Shown: positions 41,705 through 50,628 of the stretch, one piece after another
Layout of the letters: the number at the start of each line of letters is the position of its first letter
Position numbering within the stretch: the first letter of the stretch is position 1
DNA from: Gluconacetobacter johannae
Lineage (GTDB): Bacteria > Pseudomonadota > Alphaproteobacteria > Acetobacterales > Acetobacteraceae
DNA length: 64,000 nt
Assembly (NCBI RefSeq): GCF_025994435.1
Contig: NZ_BAQK01000020.1
Location: 12,209 to 76,208, forward strand
Direction of reading: 5' to 3'
Program-made: the position numbers and the translations under genes
The notes under the pieces: generated by a model
The model's input: the letters and a program-made list of their open reading frames with translations, nothing else
What the model was told of the DNA's origin: nothing
The model's database searches: none

Positions 41705-44331
41705 TCCCCGCCCCGATGCCCGACCTTGCGCCCGACATCGCCGCCCGCGACACCGGGCCGACCGGCCTGGCGGCGTTGCGGCTGGCCGCGCGGCTGGCCC
41801 TGCGCGACCTGCGGGGCGGCATCGGCGGATTCCGGATCGTGCTGCTGTGCCTGGCGCTGGGGGTGGCGGCGATCGGGGCCGTCGGCGGGTTGCGCGCCAT
41901 GATCCAGGACGGGATCGCGGACCAGCAGCGCACGCTGCTGGGCGGGGATCTGGCGGTCGAGAGCAGCGACCCGCTGCCCGACGCACTGTCCCGCTTCGTG
42001 ACGGCGCATGGCGGGCGGATCGCGCATGTGCTGCGTATGCGCTCGATGCTGTATGCTCCGCACGCCGTCGCGAACGGCACGGCGAGCGGGCGGATGCTGG
42101 TCGAAATCGAGGCCGTCGACGCGGCCTATCCGCTGGTCGGCGCTGTCGCCAGCACGCCGTCCCGGCCGTCGGGTCAGCCGCTGTTCGCCGACACCGACCC
42201 GCCCGGCGTGCTGGCCGAGCCGATCGTGATCGACCGGCTGGGCCTGAAACCGGGGGACGTGCTGCGGATCGGCGCGGCCCGGTTCCGCCTGGCGGGGACA
42301 TTGACGCACAGTCCCGACAATGCCGGCGGCGTGGTGCTGGCGCCGACCGTGATGATGGACCGCCGCGCCCTGGACGCCGCCGGCCTGCTGCAGGTCGGCG
42401 CGCTGGCCAACCGGTCGCTGCGGATCGCGCTCGACGGCCCGGACATGGGGCGAAGCGCGCGCGCGGCAGAACTGGCCCGCGCCATCGCCCGGCAATTCCC
42501 CGACCAGGGCTGGCGAATCCGGGGCGTGGCCGACGCCGCCCCCGGCCTGACGCGCACGATCGACCAGGTCGCGCAGTTCATGAGCCTGACCGGGCTGACG
42601 GCCCTGCTGCTGGGGGGGCTGGGCGTATCGGCGGGCGTCGCCTCGTGGCTGGAGGGGCGGGGATGCACCATCGCGGTCCTGCGCTGCCTGGGGGCGCCGG
42701 CCCGGCTGATCTCGTTGACCTTCGGCCTGCAGATCATGGGGCTGTGCGGCGTCGGCATCGCCGCCGGCATGGCGGCCGGCCTGCTGCTGCCGTCGGTGGG
42801 GGTCCATGCCCTGGCGGGCCTGCTGCCGGTGGCGCCGGCCCGGACGATGGCGGTGCGGCCGGTGCTGCTGGCCGGCCTGTTCGGCGCGCTGGTGGCCGCG
42901 TTTTCAGCCATCCTGCCCCTGATGCGGGCGGCCGCGACCCCGCCGGCCGCCCTGTTTCATGACCAGGGGCGCAGGCCGGGGCTGGACCGCGCCGGCCGGA
43001 TCCAGACCGGAGGCGCGCTGGCGGCCTGCGCCATCCTGCTGGGCCTGCTGGCCGAGGCGATGACGCCTGGTCATCTGTTCGTCGCGGGGTTCCTCGGCGT
43101 GGCGCTGGCGGCGGCGGGCGCGCTGGCGCTGGCCGGGCTGGGGCTGCGCCGCCTCGTCGGCCGGATGGTGCGGCATATGGGGACGGAACATGGCGTGCTG
43201 CGCCTGGGGCTGGCGCTGTTCGCCCAGCCGGGCGCGCCGACGGCCCGCCTGGTCGTGGCACTGGGCGCGGGGCTCGCGGGCATGGCGACGATCGTGCTGG
43301 TCGAGGGCGCCATCATGGCGCAGTTGCGCGACCAGTTGCCGCGCCATGCGCCCTCTTTCTATTTCGTCGACATCCAGCCCGACGACCTCGACCGGTTCGA
43401 CAGTGTGGCGCGCGCCCAGCCCTCGGTCAGCGAAATCCGCCAGCTTCCATCAATGCGTACCCGCATCGTCGCGATCGACGGGGTGCCGGCCGAACGGGTC
43501 CCGGCCACGCCGCAGACCCAATGGGCCTTGCGCGGCGACCATGGCCTGACCCTGTCGGCGACACCGCCGCCCGGCACGCAGCTTGCCGCCGGGGCATGGT
43601 GGCCGGCCGATTATGCCGGGCCGCCGCTGCTGTCGCTCGATGCCGGCCTGGCCGCCGGATGGGGCGTGAAAATCGGTTCGGTCGTGCGGCTGAACGTCCT
43701 CGGCCGGTCGCTCGATTTCCGGGTGGCGAACCTCCGCACGGTGGCATGGCGGTCGTTGCAACTGAATTTCGCGTTCGTGGTCTCGCCGGGCCTGCTGTCG
43801 CACGCACCGCACACCTTCGTGGCCACGGTGACGACCTCCGGCCGGCCGGACCAGGACGCCGCGGTGCTGGCGGCCGTCACCGACACCCTGCCCGGCGTCA
43901 CCGGCATCCGGGTCGCCGACGTACTGGCCGAACTGGGGACGCTGGTGGGTCGTCTGGCCGTGGCGCTGGCGGCGGCGGCCTCGGTCGTCCTGGCATCGGG
44001 CGGCCTGGTGCTGGCGGCGACATTGGCGGCGGGTTGGCGGCAGCGCGTCGCCACGGCCGCCACCCTGCGGGCGCTGGGGGCCGACGCGGGGCAGATCCGG
44101 TCGATCTGGCTGGTGGAATTCATCGTGCTGGGGCTGGCCGCCGGCCTGTGCGCGGCAGGGCTGGGCACGCTCATCGCCTGGCTGGTGACGCGCGGCGTCC
44201 TGCATCTGCCCTGGACCGGCGCGTGGACCGACCTGGCCCTGACCCTGTCGGGCACGCTGGTTGCGATGATCGGATCGGGGATGCTGTTCTGCCGCCGGGC
44301 CCTGCGCGCCGCCGGGCGGACAAGATCGTGA
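41701..44331 (+). CDS. ybbP: ABC transporter permease, FtsX-like, YbbP-like
   Basis: 876 residues. Two FtsX-type permease modules are each preceded by a large periplasmic domain. Membrane helices are near the N terminus (GFRIVLLCLALGVAAIGAVG), at about 295-480 and at the C terminus (AVALAAAASVVLASGGLVLA; IVLGLAAGLCAAGLGTLIAW). It matches the size and layout of YbbP, the partner of YbbA. Translation is coupled to the ATPase by an ATGA overlap. Substrate unknown. Confidence 0.88.
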   Translation: MIPAPMPDLAPDIAARDTGPTGLAALRLAARLALRDLRGGIGGFRIVLLCLALGVAAIGAVGGLRAMIQDGIADQQRTLLGGDLAVESSDPLPDALSRFVTAHGGRIAHVLRMRSMLYAPHAVANGTASGRMLVEIEAVDAAYPLVGAVASTPSRPSGQPLFADTDPPGVLAEPIVIDRLGLKPGDVLRIGAARFRLAGTLTHSPDNAGGVVLAPTVMMDRRALDAAGLLQVGALANRSLRIALDGPDMGRSARAAELARAIARQFPDQGWRIRGVADAAPGLTRTIDQVAQFMSLTGLTALLLGGLGVSAGVASWLEGRGCTIAVLRCLGAPARLISLTFGLQIMGLCGVGIAAGMAAGLLLPSVGVHALAGLLPVAPARTMAVRPVLLAGLFGALVAAFSAILPLMRAAATPPAALFHDQGRRPGLDRAGRIQTGGALAACAILLGLLAEAMTPGHLFVAGFLGVALAAAGALALAGLGLRRLVGRMVRHMGTEHGVLRLGLALFAQPGAPTARLVVALGAGLAGMATIVLVEGAIMAQLRDQLPRHAPSFYFVDIQPDDLDRFDSVARAQPSVSEIRQLPSMRTRIVAIDGVPAERVPATPQTQWALRGDHGLTLSATPPPGTQLAAGAWWPADYAGPPLLSLDAGLAAGWGVKIGSVVRLNVLGRSLDFRVANLRTVAWRSLQLNFAFVVSPGLLSHAPHTFVATVTTSGRPDQDAAVLAAVTDTLPGVTGIRVADVLAELGTLVGRLAVALAAAASVVLASGGLVLAATLAAGWRQRVATAATLRALGADAGQIRSIWLVEFIVLGLAAGLCAAGLGTLIAWLVTRGVLHLPWTGAWTDLALTLSGTLVAMIGSGMLFCRRALRAAGRTRS

Positions 44332-44343
44332 AATGCTGGACAG

Positions 44344-44380
44344 ATCGGGCCTTGCCCGAACCCACCAGGGCCTGAGGCTC
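44344..44380. repeat. REP-like modular repeat, copy 5 (truncated)
   Basis: Only TCGGGCCTTGCCCGA and CAGGGCCTGAGGC remain of the usual module chain. It lies between the converging ybbP and a small membrane-protein gene. Confidence 0.75.
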
Positions 44381-44381
44381 A

Positions 44382-44594
44382 TCAAACGCGCCGTTCGACT
44401 TTCAATTCGCCGACCGTCAGCTTCTCCACCCGCATGTCCCGGATGGTGACCCGTCCCAGCGCCAGCCGCCCGATCGCGACGGCCCAGATGGCAAGGGCGC
44501 CGATCGAGAGCGCCCCCACCGCGAATGCGCCCGCGGATCCCGCTCCGAGACCAAAAATCCGCAGTCTCCGGCGTCCGGGTGACGTTGCGTCCAT
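44382..44594 (-). CDS. Small hydrophobic protein with short repeats
   Basis: 70 residues. A basic N terminus (MDATSPGRRRLRIF) leads into a glycine/alanine/isoleucine-rich stretch with pentad periodicity (AGAFAVGALSIGALAIWAVA), then a charged tail. Probably a membrane protein. GGAAGG precedes the ATG. The 230 bp between its start and the next tRNA hold nothing I can identify. Confidence 0.6.
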   Translation of the reverse strand: MDATSPGRRRLRIFGLGAGSAGAFAVGALSIGALAIWAVAIGRLALGRVTIRDMRVEKLTVGELKVERRV

Positions 44595-44824
44595 GTCTAC
44601 CTTCCTGCTACGCAGGCCGTCTGGCGGCGCCGCTCTCCCCTCAACGAGGACCGCAGGCGGCTCGGAAATCTATTTATCGATAACTCGGGAAGGTCGGGAT
44701 GGGGCGATTATCCGTCAATATGCCCCAAGGGGCTGACAGACCAATCGCAAAAACGGGTAGAAAGAGGGGCAGCGTTCCACCCCTCGACCCGTCATACTGA
44801 TTTTTCGTGAAAATCGGCAGGAAC

Positions 44825-44900
44825 TGGTGGAGCCAATCGGAATCGAACCGACGACCTCCTGAATGCCATTCAGGCGCTCTCCCAACTGAGCTATGGCCCC
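44825..44900 (-). tRNA. tRNA-Ala(GGC)
   Basis: A 76-nt cloverleaf with acceptor stem GGGGCCA/TGGCTCC, anticodon stem CCTGA/TCAGG with loop ATGGCAT (anticodon GGC), T-loop TTCGATT and an encoded ACCA end. Confidence 0.96.
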
Positions 44901-44981
44901 GCCGTCACCGTCGCCATTCCGTCCGGCGCCGTGTGAGTGCGCGGGGTATAACCGCCGTCCGACCCCTTGGCAACCCCCTAT

Positions 44982-45620
44982 TTACGACATCACCACCCCA
45001 TGCTGGCGCAGAAAACCCAGCAGCTTCAGAAGCGGCAGGCCGAGGATGGCCGCGTGCTCGCCCTCCACCCGGTCGAACAGGTGAACACCGCGCCCTTCCA
45101 GCAGGTAGGCCCCCACCGATGACAGGATCGCCTCGCCCTCGGCCGCCAGGTAGCGGTCCAGGAACGCCTCGGAAAACGGCCGCATGGTCAGTTCCGGCCG
45201 CGCGACATGGCGCCAGATCGTCTGGCCGCCGCGCCGGACGACCACTGCCGTATGCAGCACGTGCGTCCGCCCCCGCAGCCGCAGCAGTTGGGTCCGCGCA
45301 CCATCCCGATCGGCGGGCTTTTCGAACCATTCGCCGTCGCAGGCCAGGATCTGGTCGGCGCCGATGACCACCGCGTCGGGGTCGTCGATGCGCCCGGCCT
45401 TCATTTCGGCCAGCAGCAGGGCCGCCTCGTCCGGCGATGCGCCGTCGGCCAGCGCCGATTCCCGAATGGCGTGCTCGTCCACGCGGGCGGGGCGGGATTC
45501 GACGCACAATCCCGCCTGTTCCAGCAGAATTCTGCGGGTCCGGGACTGGCTGGCCAGTACTATCCGGGGCGACTCGGCCTGTAACAGGACCGGGGTCGGT
45601 ACTAATGACGAGTCGCTCAC
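44982..45620 (-). CDS. maf: Maf-family nucleotide pyrophosphatase
   Basis: About 212 residues. The Maf N terminus is RIVLASQSRTRRILLEQAG, then RPARVDEHAIRE, VVIGADQILACDG and the SSVGAYLLEGRG region. The family hydrolyses non-canonical or modified nucleoside triphosphates. The GTG at 45620 (VSDSS) is the assumed start, with GGAG 9 nt upstream; an ATG at 45656 is possible. It diverges from hemE across the putative origin, the same context as in other alphaproteobacteria. Two GTAC sites of the origin cluster lie in its 5' end. Confidence 0.88.
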   Translation of the reverse strand: MSDSSLVPTPVLLQAESPRIVLASQSRTRRILLEQAGLCVESRPARVDEHAIRESALADGASPDEAALLLAEMKAGRIDDPDAVVIGADQILACDGEWFEKPADRDGARTQLLRLRGRTHVLHTAVVVRRGGQTIWRHVARPELTMRPFSEAFLDRYLAAEGEAILSSVGAYLLEGRGVHLFDRVEGEHAAILGLPLLKLLGFLRQHGVVMS

Positions 45621-46048
45621 GATCCGTGTCTCCGTACTGCGATAATCAAAGGGCATATTCGGCCCGAACGAGTACTGGGGTACATGGGGATAGTACTCCG
45701 GACGCTTCTTGGCCGTACCGAGTACCGTGGACAACGTCCATCGGGGCCCGTACGGTGGGTTGTACACAGCGCCTTGTCGGTAGTTTCTGGATAAGTCTAC
45801 TAACCCCTTGAAGATTCATGTCGTGCAAACTGTACGCCCTGTGGGAAAGACGGGGTACGTTTTTGGAAACGTGGGTACCCCGTCATCCACAGGCCCTATA
45901 ACCCTCAACAGCATTTCTTTCTTCTTATTTCATGTTTAGAGGTGGGACCCGAAAGCTGGTGACGGCGTACCGGACGTTCACGACGGTCCTGTCATCTTCG
46001 GCGAAAGTACGGGATATTCCCCCGATGACAGGAACGAACGACAGGGCG
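45621..46048. other. oriC: Probable chromosomal replication origin (oriC)
   Basis: The gene-free region between maf and hemE. In Caulobacter and Rickettsia the origin adjoins hemE. DnaA-box-like nonamers: 45883-45891 (TCATCCACA, one mismatch to TTATCCACA), 45786-45794 (one mismatch, opposite strand), and weaker ones at 45726-45734, 45760-45768 and 45840-45848. An AT-rich stretch at 45896-45942 could be the unwinding element. GTAC occurs 13 times from 45634 to 46010, where one or two would be expected. A long inverted repeat GACGGGGTAC/GTACCCCGTC spans 45849-45884. Confidence 0.75.
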
Positions 46049-47110
46049 ATGACGGAAACAGGCAAACCTCTGCTGCGGGTGCTTCAGGGCGAGGCCGTCT
46101 GGCCGCCCCCCCTGTGGCTGATGCGGCAGGCCGGACGATATCTTCCGGAATTCCGGGCCTTGCGGGACAAGGCGGATTTCATAACCCGCTGCATGACGCC
46201 GGACCTGGCGACCGAGATCACGCTGCAACCCATCCGGCGCTTTGCCATGGATGGGGCGATCCTGTTTTCCGACATCCTGATCCTGCCCTGGGCCATGGGC
46301 CAGTCGCTGGATTTCGTGCAGGGCACCGGGCCGGTCCTGGGTGCGATCCGGTCCGAGGCCGATCTGGCGCGGCTTGACCCCCAGCGCGTTGCCGACGCGA
46401 CGGCGCCCGTGATGGAAACGCTGTCGCGCCTGCGCGCGACCCTGGACGGCCCCGACCCGATCGGCGCGGCCCAGGGCGGCAAGGTGGCGCTGCTGGGCTT
46501 CGCCGGCGCGCCCTTCACCGTCGCGTGCTACATGGTCGAAGGCCATGGTTCGCGGGATTTCGAGGCGACGCGGGGCATGGCCTACGCCAACCCGATGCTG
46601 TTCGACCGGCTGATGGACATGCTGACGCGGGCGACGGCGGACATGCTGTGCGCGCAGATCGACGCCGGGGCCGAGGCCGTGATGCTGTTCGACAGCTGGG
46701 CCGGCCTGCTGCCACCGTCGCAGTTCCGCCGCCATGTCATCGCGCCGACGCGGGCCATCGTGCGGGAAATCCAGACCCGTCGCCCCGGCATTCCGGTCAT
46801 CGGCTTCCCGCGCCTGGCCGGGGTCATGGCCGCGGAATATGCGCGCGACACCGGCGTGAAAACCATGGCGCTGGATACCGGAACCGACATGGCGGCGATG
46901 GCCGGCCAGGTGCCGCCGGACCTGACCTTACAGGGCAATCTCGACCCGCTGCTGCTGCTGGCCGGCGGCGATGCGATGGCGGCCGAGGCCCGGTCGATCC
47001 GCGATGCGATGAAGGGCCGGCCGCATGTCTTCAATCTGGGGCACGGGGTCGTTCCCCCGACGCCGCCGGAACATGTCGGCGAACTCGTACGTATCGTCAG
47101 GGAGGGGTGA
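46049..47110 (+). CDS. hemE: Uroporphyrinogen decarboxylase
   Basis: 353 residues. It converts uroporphyrinogen III to coproporphyrinogen III in heme synthesis. The signatures PPLWLMRQAGRYLPEFRAL (substrate-binding arginines), FSDILILP with the catalytic aspartate, and GFAGAPFTVACYMVEG are all present. ATG 46049 gives the family length; one at 46025 is also in frame. It leads a probable operon with a HAD phosphatase and hemJ, starting at the edge of the putative origin. Confidence 0.96.
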   Translation: MTETGKPLLRVLQGEAVWPPPLWLMRQAGRYLPEFRALRDKADFITRCMTPDLATEITLQPIRRFAMDGAILFSDILILPWAMGQSLDFVQGTGPVLGAIRSEADLARLDPQRVADATAPVMETLSRLRATLDGPDPIGAAQGGKVALLGFAGAPFTVACYMVEGHGSRDFEATRGMAYANPMLFDRLMDMLTRATADMLCAQIDAGAEAVMLFDSWAGLLPPSQFRRHVIAPTRAIVREIQTRRPGIPVIGFPRLAGVMAAEYARDTGVKTMALDTGTDMAAMAGQVPPDLTLQGNLDPLLLLAGGDAMAAEARSIRDAMKGRPHVFNLGHGVVPPTPPEHVGELVRIVREG

Positions 47111-47112
47111 GC

Positions 47113-47820
47113 ATGTTGCCCAGGGCGGTCCGGCCGGACGGGCGCCTGCGCCTCGTCATCTTCGATTGCGACGGGGTGCTGATCGACAGCGAGGGACTGT
47201 CCTGCCGGGCGGTTGCGCGCGAACTGCGCCAGATCGGGCTGGATCTGGACGATGAGGCGGCGGTCCATCGCTTTGCCGGCAAGGCCCTGACGGCGATCAA
47301 GATCGAAGCCGAGGCCGAAACCGGCCGCGCGCTGCCGGCGGACTGGGCCGCGACGATGCAGGGCAAGCTGGTCGAACTGATGCGGCGGGAAGCCCGGACC
47401 ATCGACGGCGCGCACGGCATGCTGACCGCGGTGGTCGGGCTGGACCTGCCGGTGCGCGTCGGCTCCAATTCCTCCATTGCCGAGATGGATGTGAAATTCG
47501 GCCGTACCGGGCTGGACCGCTTCGTGGCCGACCGCATTCATTCGGCGCGGGACATGGGCAAGCCGAAACCCGATCCGGCGGTCTATCTGCACGCCGCCGC
47601 AATCGAAGGCGTGGCCCCGGACGACTGCATCGTGCTGGAAGACACCGATACCGGCGCGCGGGCGGCGCAGGCGGCGGGCATGGCCTGCGTGCTGCTGCGC
47701 CCGCTGGACCACCCGGCGCCGGACTGGCCCGGCCTGTTCCGCATCGGGCACCTGTCCGAATTCGCACCGTTCCTGGAACGGATTCTCGTCTCCCAGGGCC
47801 GGGACGGGGGACGGTCTTGA
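47113..47820 (+). CDS. HAD-superfamily phosphatase (beta-phosphoglucomutase-like)
   Basis: 235 residues. Motif I is VIFDCDGVLIDSE with both catalytic aspartates, motif II is VRVGSNSS, motif III is GKPKPDP and motif IV is VLEDTDTGARAA. The helical cap places it in subfamily IA (phosphoglycolate phosphatase/beta-PGM group). The substrate is unknown; sugar phosphates are typical. It starts 3 bp after hemE with a GGAGGGG site, and its stop overlaps the hemJ start. Confidence 0.88.
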   Translation: MLPRAVRPDGRLRLVIFDCDGVLIDSEGLSCRAVARELRQIGLDLDDEAAVHRFAGKALTAIKIEAEAETGRALPADWAATMQGKLVELMRREARTIDGAHGMLTAVVGLDLPVRVGSNSSIAEMDVKFGRTGLDRFVADRIHSARDMGKPKPDPAVYLHAAAIEGVAPDDCIVLEDTDTGARAAQAAGMACVLLRPLDHPAPDWPGLFRIGHLSEFAPFLERILVSQGRDGGRS

Positions 47821-48266
47821 TCGAGGGATTCCTGCCGTTCCTGGCATGGTTCAAGGCCCTGCATGTGATGTCCCTGATCGCGTGGATGGCGGGCCTGTTC
47901 TACCTGCCGCGCCTGTTCGTCTATCATTGCCAGGTCGTGCCCCGATCGGCGGAAAGCGAACGGTTCAAGGTCATGGAACGCAAGTTGCTGCGGCAGATCA
48001 TGACGCCGGCGATGATCTGCACGTTCCTGTTCGGCATCCTGCTGGCCCTGACGCCGGGCACCGTCGATTGGCATGCCGGCTGGTGGTACACCAAGATTGC
48101 CGGCGTGCTGGGCCTGGCGGGCTTTCACGGCGCCTGCGCGTCCTGGCGGCGGCAATTCCAGTCCGACCGCAACACGCGGCCGGAAAATTTCTATCGCGCG
48201 GCAAACGAAATTCCGACCGTGCTGATGATGGTCGTCGTCATCATGGTGATTGTCCGGCCGTTCTGA
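47817..48266 (+). CDS. hemJ: Protoporphyrinogen IX oxidase HemJ
   Basis: 149 residues with four membrane helices. HemJ performs the penultimate step of heme synthesis in bacteria lacking HemG/HemY. Conserved features are the His in WFKALHVMSLIAWMAGLFYLPRLFVYH and the ENFYRAANEIPT loop with the last helix. It starts at a TTG overlapping the HAD stop (TTGA), so translation is coupled. A long REP-like repeat begins right after its stop. Confidence 0.92.
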   Translation: MIEGFLPFLAWFKALHVMSLIAWMAGLFYLPRLFVYHCQVVPRSAESERFKVMERKLLRQIMTPAMICTFLFGILLALTPGTVDWHAGWWYTKIAGVLGLAGFHGACASWRRQFQSDRNTRPENFYRAANEIPTVLMMVVVIMVIVRPF

Positions 48267-48436
48267 CGGTCGGGCCTGAGGCCCTGGACCCCGATCATGG
48301 ATAACGGATTGGTTTCCAAAGGCCTGTGGCCTTTGGCGGGTTTCAGGACAGCGCCCTTTGGAAACCCAGAACTTCATAAAACGAACGGGATGCAAGGGCC
48401 GAGGCCCTTGCCGGGTTCGGGCGGAGCCCGACCTTC
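48267..48436. repeat. REP-like modular repeat, copy 6 (longest)
   Basis: The longest copy, 170 bp. Modules in order: GGGCCTGAGGCCC, linker CCCCGATCATGGATAACG, CCAAAGGCCTGTGGCCTTTGG, a degenerate GCGCCCTTTGG half, linker ATAAAACGAACGGGATG, CAAGGGCCGAGGCCCTTG and GGGTTCGGGCGGAGCCCGA. It fills the gap between hemJ and the epimerase promoter. Confidence 0.9.
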
Positions 48437-48526
48437 CTTTCAGGGCCTATGGGGCAAAGCCTTTATGAAATGACGCGGCCGCATGTTTTCCGATAGGTTC
48501 GGCCCGTCAGGATGGAGGTAGCGACA

Positions 48527-49423
48527 ATGGACGCAACGGATCACGCATTCGGGACAGACCGCATAACGGTTCGCGTCGCCGCGGCGGGGGCCGAGCTTCA
48601 TTCGCTGCGCGATGCGGCGGGGCGCGAGCATATCTGGCCCGGCCTGCCGGCGTGGCCGCGCCATGCGCCGGTCCTGTTTCCCATCGTCGGGCGACTGGCA
48701 GACGACACGGCCTGGATCGACGGCAAGCCCTACCACCTGACCCAGCACGGTTTCGCCCGCGATCGGATGTTCAGCTGGGTCGAGCGGACGGCGGCCGGAT
48801 GCACGCTGGTCCTGACCGAGGACGAGGCCAGCCGGCAGATCTTTCCCTTCCGTTTTTCCCTGACGATCACGTATCGGGTCGACGGCGACACGCTGCATGT
48901 CGGCTATACGCTGTACAATCCCGATGATCGCGTCGTCCTGCATGCGTCGCTGGGCACGCATCCCGCCTTTGCCTGGCCCTTGCGTCCCGACGTGGCGAAG
49001 GGGGACCATGTCCTGGAATTCGCCCAGCCGGAACCCGCGCCGGTCCGACGGCTGGAAAAGGGATTGCTGCTGCCCGACCTGTTTCCCTCGCCGATCGAAG
49101 GGCGGGTCTTGAAATTGTCCGAAGATTTGTTCGCGACTGATGCGCTGATCCTGGATCATCCGGCCAGCCGGCAGGTCACGTTCCGCACCCTCGATGGCGA
49201 CGGGCTGACGATGGAATGGCACGGGTTCGAGCAACTGGGCCTGTGGATGAAGCCGGGGGCGGATTTCCTGTGCCTCGAACCGTGGTACGGTTTTGCCAGC
49301 CCGGTGGATTTTTCAGGGGATTTCGAAACGAAGCCGGGTTTGCTGCATATTGCGCCCGGTGAAAGCTGGGCCGCCGCATGGTCGGTAAGGCTGGAGCCTG
49401 GTCTTAATCCGTCGTATGAATGA
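48527..49423 (+). CDS. Aldose 1-epimerase family protein
   Basis: 298 residues of the galactose-mutarotase-like fold. Visible elements: PVLFPIVGRLADDTAWIDGK, the catalytic-region histidine in YHLTQHGFARDR, the HASLGTHPAFAWPL histidine segment, and LCLEPWYGFASP. It probably interconverts sugar anomers in the cytoplasm. The ATG at 48527 follows GGAGG. The substrate is uncertain because this subgroup (YeaD/LacX-like) is poorly characterised. Confidence 0.87.
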   Translation: MDATDHAFGTDRITVRVAAAGAELHSLRDAAGREHIWPGLPAWPRHAPVLFPIVGRLADDTAWIDGKPYHLTQHGFARDRMFSWVERTAAGCTLVLTEDEASRQIFPFRFSLTITYRVDGDTLHVGYTLYNPDDRVVLHASLGTHPAFAWPLRPDVAKGDHVLEFAQPEPAPVRRLEKGLLLPDLFPSPIEGRVLKLSEDLFATDALILDHPASRQVTFRTLDGDGLTMEWHGFEQLGLWMKPGADFLCLEPWYGFASPVDFSGDFETKPGLLHIAPGESWAAAWSVRLEPGLNPSYE

Positions 49424-49437
49424 TTCTTCGGCGGCGT

Positions 49438-49527
49438 ATCTCAGGCACTGCCCTGAAACCCAGTCATTTTGTCCATGATCGGGGTCCAGGGCCTCAGGCC
49501 CTGGTGGGTTCGGGCAAAGCCCGATTT
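49438..49527. repeat. REP-like modular repeat, copy 7 (inverted orientation)
   Basis: Modules: CAGGCACTGCCCTG, linker GTCCATGATCGGGGT, CCAGGGCCTCAGGCCCTGG and GGGTTCGGGCAAAGCCCGA. The linker shows this copy is reversed relative to copies 3, 4 and 6. It ends 19 bp before the SRAP start codon. Confidence 0.88.
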
Positions 49528-49546
49528 GAATACGGTCGTTTTTCGA

Positions 49547-50200
49547 ATGTGTGGACGGTTTGCCAACGATCTGCCGAAAGAGCTGATGCAACAGGTCTTC
49601 CGGACGACGGGTCCGGCGCCGGACTGGCTGGCATCCTGGAACATCGCGCCACGACAGCCCGCGCCGGTCGTGCGGCGTCATCCGGCGACGGGCGAACGCA
49701 GGCTGGATCTGCTGATGTGGGGCCTGGTGCCCAACTGGGCACGGAACATGGACCGGCAGCCGATCAATGCGCGCGCCGAAACGGTGGCGACGTCCGGCAT
49801 GTTTCGCGCGGCGTTCCGATCGCGCCGGTGCCTGGTCCCGGCGACGGCCTATTACGAATGGAAGACCGGTTCGCACCCCCGCGCGCCCTATGCCTTCGCA
49901 CGACGCGACGGGGCGCCACTGGCGCTGGCCGGCCTGTGGGAGTCGTGGGAATACGAGGGCGATATCCTGCGTACGTTCGCGATCATCACTACCCGCGCCA
50001 GCGACGCGGTGCGGCCGATCCACGACCGGATGCCTGTCATTGTCGCCGACCGGGACCAGGATATGTGGCTGAATGCCCCGCCCCAGGTCGCAAGCGATCT
50101 GCTGCACGGGACCGGGGACGATGTCCTGCGCTTCTGGCCGATCGGCATGGCCGTGAACGACACACGCAACAACGGACCGGAATTGCTGCACGCGGGCTGA
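49547..50200 (+). CDS. SRAP-domain protein (HMCES/YedK family)
   Basis: 217 residues. The catalytic Cys2 is exposed after Met1 removal (MCGRFAND). WNIAPRQPAPVVR, INARAETV, RRCLVPATAYYEW and the histidine of IHDRMPVI are all conserved. SRAP proteins form a covalent link to abasic sites in single-stranded DNA and protect them. The start is fixed by the required Cys2. No Shine-Dalgarno precedes it because a REP-like repeat ends 19 bp upstream. Confidence 0.92.
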   Translation: MCGRFANDLPKELMQQVFRTTGPAPDWLASWNIAPRQPAPVVRRHPATGERRLDLLMWGLVPNWARNMDRQPINARAETVATSGMFRAAFRSRRCLVPATAYYEWKTGSHPRAPYAFARRDGAPLALAGLWESWEYEGDILRTFAIITTRASDAVRPIHDRMPVIVADRDQDMWLNAPPQVASDLLHGTGDDVLRFWPIGMAVNDTRNNGPELLHAG

Positions 50201-50219
50201 CAATCGGGGGCGGGTGGTG

Positions 50220-50338
50220 AAGGCAAGGGTTTCACCCTTGACCCATCAAAGGGCATAGCCCTTTGGAAACCCAGGATTTTATAAACGAATGGGATGCAAG
50301 GGCCGAGGCCCTTGCCGGGTTCGGGCAGAGCCCGACCT
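50220..50338. repeat. REP-like modular repeat, copy 8
   Basis: Modules: AAGGGTTTCACCCTT, CAAAGGGCATAGCCCTTTG, linker ATTTTATAAACGAATGGGATG, CAAGGGCCGAGGCCCTTG, and GGGTTCGGGCAGAGCCCGA. It has the same module order as copy 2 and lies between two converging genes. Confidence 0.9.
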
Positions 50339-50339
50339 G

Positions 50340-50564
50340 TTATTCCTCGAACGTCACCGCGACGTCGCCGTTCGCCGACAGCCGCACGGTGTCGCCTTCG
50401 ACGCCGGCGATCAGGCCGATCGAGATGTAGTGATATTTGCCATCCGCGGCGTCTGTTTTCGCCAGCCGGATACGATGGCGCTCGACATGATCGACAGTGC
50501 CGACATGCACGCCGTCGGCGCCGATCACATCGGCGTGTTCCTTGATCCGGGTCAGGTCAACCAT
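50340..50564 (-). CDS. DUF2171-type small protein
   Basis: 74 residues starting MVDLTRIKEHADVIGADGVH. It continues with TVDHVERHRIRLAKTD, which fits the DUF2171/PRC-barrel-like family of small beta proteins (DGxHVGTVD). Function unknown; relatives are often stress-associated. The ATG is preceded by GGGGTAAA. Upstream frame extension is possible but not conserved. Confidence 0.75.
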   Translation of the reverse strand: MVDLTRIKEHADVIGADGVHVGTVDHVERHRIRLAKTDAADGKYHYISIGLIAGVEGDTVRLSANGDVAVTFEE

Positions 50565-50628
50565 CGGATTTACCCCAATGCTCCAGACCCGGTCTAACGC
50601 GGCATCGCATGCCCGGTTGCGGCGCTGG

